Positions 62,528 to 64,000 of a DNA stretch of 64,000 nucleotides are shown piece after piece (the stretch's first letter is position 1; the number at the start of each line of letters is the position of its first letter). Below the pieces are notes generated by a model. That model was given only the letters and a program-made list of their open reading frames with translations. It made no database searches and was not told the origin of the DNA. The position numbers were made by a program, and so were the translations under genes. The stretch lies in assembly GCF_015074785.1 (NCBI RefSeq), contig NZ_CP042464.1:1674001-1738000 (forward strand), read 5' to 3'. This stretch comes from Segatella copri (GTDB lineage: Bacteria > Bacteroidota > Bacteroidia > Bacteroidales > Bacteroidaceae).

Positions 62528-64000
62528 CTAGTACCATTGTACAGCGTTCGAATAACCGCTGCGCTTGTCGTATTTCAGCGCATCTGTCAGGGTGGCTGCG
62601 TTACAACGGAAGGTGAAGTTGTAGCTCGTATATGGAGCGAGAACCACAGAACAGCTCATGTTAAAACAGTGAAGATCACGAGCCAGACTGGCGGTGGTCA
62701 TACTGATCTTGTGGTTGTCAAAATCATAACCGGATGAGAAACTGATGTTCCAGCCATCACTGATTCTTACGTTACCACTCATGTTCAGAGTCTGGGTAAA
62801 CTTGTATGCATAGCGCATCGTCTTCTCATTGAACTTCTCTCTTCGCGTATCCTCGCGCATCGTTACACCATAACCGAAGGTCAGCGACCATGGCATCTTA
62901 AACGCCATATAACCATCTGAATCCGTTTCAGCCTTGCCGCCCTTCTTGGCTGCCGTCTTACCCTTCTCCATGCTGTCGTCTACGTTGCTCTCGATGTCGG
63001 TATCCAGACCTTCATCGTCATCATCATTGCGCTGGCTGTTCTTCTTGTCGTCCTCATCATCGCCCCCGCCAAAGAGTTTCTTCAGCTTCTCCGGGTTCAG
63101 TGTGAACGAGAAGTTCTGCGACATACCCTGGAATCGTCCGAACCTGCCCTTGCCCCACTCCGTATGGGTACCCACATAAACATTGTTCTGGTCGTCCAGC
63201 TCGTAGGCATAGGTGGCAAACACAGCGTTCATGTTGAAGGTATAGTTCTTCCACCATTTCAGTCTGAGGTTGATGTTCATATCGCTCCAAGGGCGAACCT
63301 TGGCTGCGGTATTGTAACTCATGTTGATGTCGAACGCATCGATGATACTGAGTTTCTTGTATCCGGTAGAGTCCTTATCGCTCTTCACCTTCATCTCGAT
63401 GTTGTTGCCCAGGGTAAACGAGATATTACCGCTCTTACCCTTGCCCGGCGCACCATAAAGGGCATTGGCATACTTCGAGTAGCTCACCAGCGATACGTTT
63501 CCGTCAGCATCGGTCTTCTGGTAGGTGTCCCAGTAGCCGTAGCGTGAAGCTCCGAAGTCTGGGGCATAACTGAAGCTCACCGTAGGCGTAAACACGTGGC
63601 GCACAGCCTGTATCTTATCTCCGAAGAGTTTGCGGTTTGGTATGTAGAAACCATAGAGCTTGGTAGAGAGACCTACGCTCATGTTCCAGTTATACACGTT
63701 GTTGAAACCGTAGATGGTATCACATTTCTCCGTTTGGCTGGCTTCATCCCATGATCTCTCCACCTTGTTGGTATACATACGGTCGGTGAAATTGAACGAT
63801 GGGTTCACGTTGAGATATTTGAAGAGCGTGAATGTAGCGCTCACCGGTATCTGATGCTGCCATCCGTTGCGCCAGTCCTTGATGAGTGAACTGTGCATCA
63901 GCTTATCCTCTTTGGTATTGATGCTGTTAGAGATGTGTCCCGTATAGCTCATGGCTATCTTCTCGTACCATTTCTCGTCGCCCACCATCTTCTTTCTGCG
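62528..64000 (-). CDS. lptD: LptD-like outer-membrane protein, C-terminal part (5' end outside window)
   Basis: The frame stays open to the right edge, so the Met at 63988 is probably internal; ~490 residues are seen. The body is a long barrel with the repeated strand pairs and 'RHVFTPTVSFSYAPDFGASR' and 'DINMSYNTAAKVRPWSDMN' segments of Bacteroidota LptD-like proteins. An acidic insertion ('GGGDDEDDKKNSQRNDDDDE') is unusual. It would insert lipopolysaccharide into the outer leaflet. Assignment is by pattern, not alignment. Confidence 0.7.
   Translation of the reverse strand, partial: RRKKMVGDEKWYEKIAMSYTGHISNSINTKEDKLMHSSLIKDWRNGWQHQIPVSATFTLFKYLNVNPSFNFTDRMYTNKVERSWDEASQTEKCDTIYGFNNVYNWNMSVGLSTKLYGFYIPNRKLFGDKIQAVRHVFTPTVSFSYAPDFGASRYGYWDTYQKTDADGNVSLVSYSKYANALYGAPGKGKSGNISFTLGNNIEMKVKSDKDSTGYKKLSIIDAFDINMSYNTAAKVRPWSDMNINLRLKWWKNYTFNMNAVFATYAYELDDQNNVYVGTHTEWGKGRFGRFQGMSQNFSFTLNPEKLKKLFGGGDDEDDKKNSQRNDDDDEGLDTDIESNVDDSMEKGKTAAKKGGKAETDSDGYMAFKMPWSLTFGYGVTMREDTRREKFNEKTMRYAYKFTQTLNMSGNVRISDGWNISFSSGYDFDNHKISMTTASLARDLHCFNMSCSVVLAPYTSYNFTFRCNAATLTDALKYDKRSGYSNAVQWY

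Overview
The window looks like chromosome from a Bacteroidales gut or oral bacterium of the Prevotella/Segatella type. The reasons are the SusC/SusD pair with a hybrid two-component regulator, the recurring Bacteroidota promoter form (TTTG, about 20 bases, TAnnTTTG), Bacteroidota-specific families (DUF5606, DUF6722, PCMD, DUF6377, LptD-like barrels) and a type IX secretion-like tail on one glycosidase. The genus is inferred. No rRNA, tRNA or CRISPR array was recognised.

Layout. 1-5.8 kb: a small defence-like region with the 3' end of an unrecognised large gene, a broken Nudix copy, an AlbA_2/ATPase regulator-like protein, an intact Nudix hydrolase and a PLD-helicase-DUF3427 protein. 5.9-24.3 kb: a polysaccharide utilisation locus (surface binding lipoprotein, SusC, SusD, two GH30 enzymes, one GH35 and a divergent hybrid two-component system). 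It is bracketed by two almost identical, same-orientation, internally deleted IS4-family elements. 24.3-30.3 kb: an accessory island with small orphan proteins, a VirE/DUF3987 protein, DUF5675 and a phage-type antirepressor, rich in short-period repeats. 30.4-46.8 kb: mostly core genes, comprising a MATE transporter, the nusB-yajC-ybbR-coaE-DUF5606 operon, rplY-pth-S4, outer-membrane proteins, aroB, menC-menE and a GNAT-nitrilase fusion. 46.9-64 kb: envelope and housekeeping genes, comprising a phosphoethanolamine transferase, an Omp85-like barrel, a PCMD protein, dTDP-rhamnose genes, a membrane regulator, SDR and histidine phosphatase genes, PBP1A, a Pif1-like helicase and the C-terminal part of an LptD-like protein.

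How it works together. The utilisation locus predicts capture of a beta-galactoside-rich glycan (probably beta-1,6-galactan or arabinogalactan side chains; inference). SusC/D and a surface lipoprotein would bind and import it, two GH30 enzymes would cut the backbone, GH35 would remove galactose, and the regulator would switch the operon on when it senses a released fragment.

The most unusual signal is in the repeats. Arrays of 7-bp units (AGTTTAT/AGTTGAT/AGTTTAC and relatives) fill many intergenic gaps, and the same units sit in frame four times inside the VirE gene as 30-bp blocks. Separate arrays with an exact 22-bp period occur at four loci, three of them directly after the stop codon of a minus-strand gene. 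A 146-bp duplicated Nudix 3' end brackets the AlbA_2 gene. These were read by eye and need genome-wide searches.
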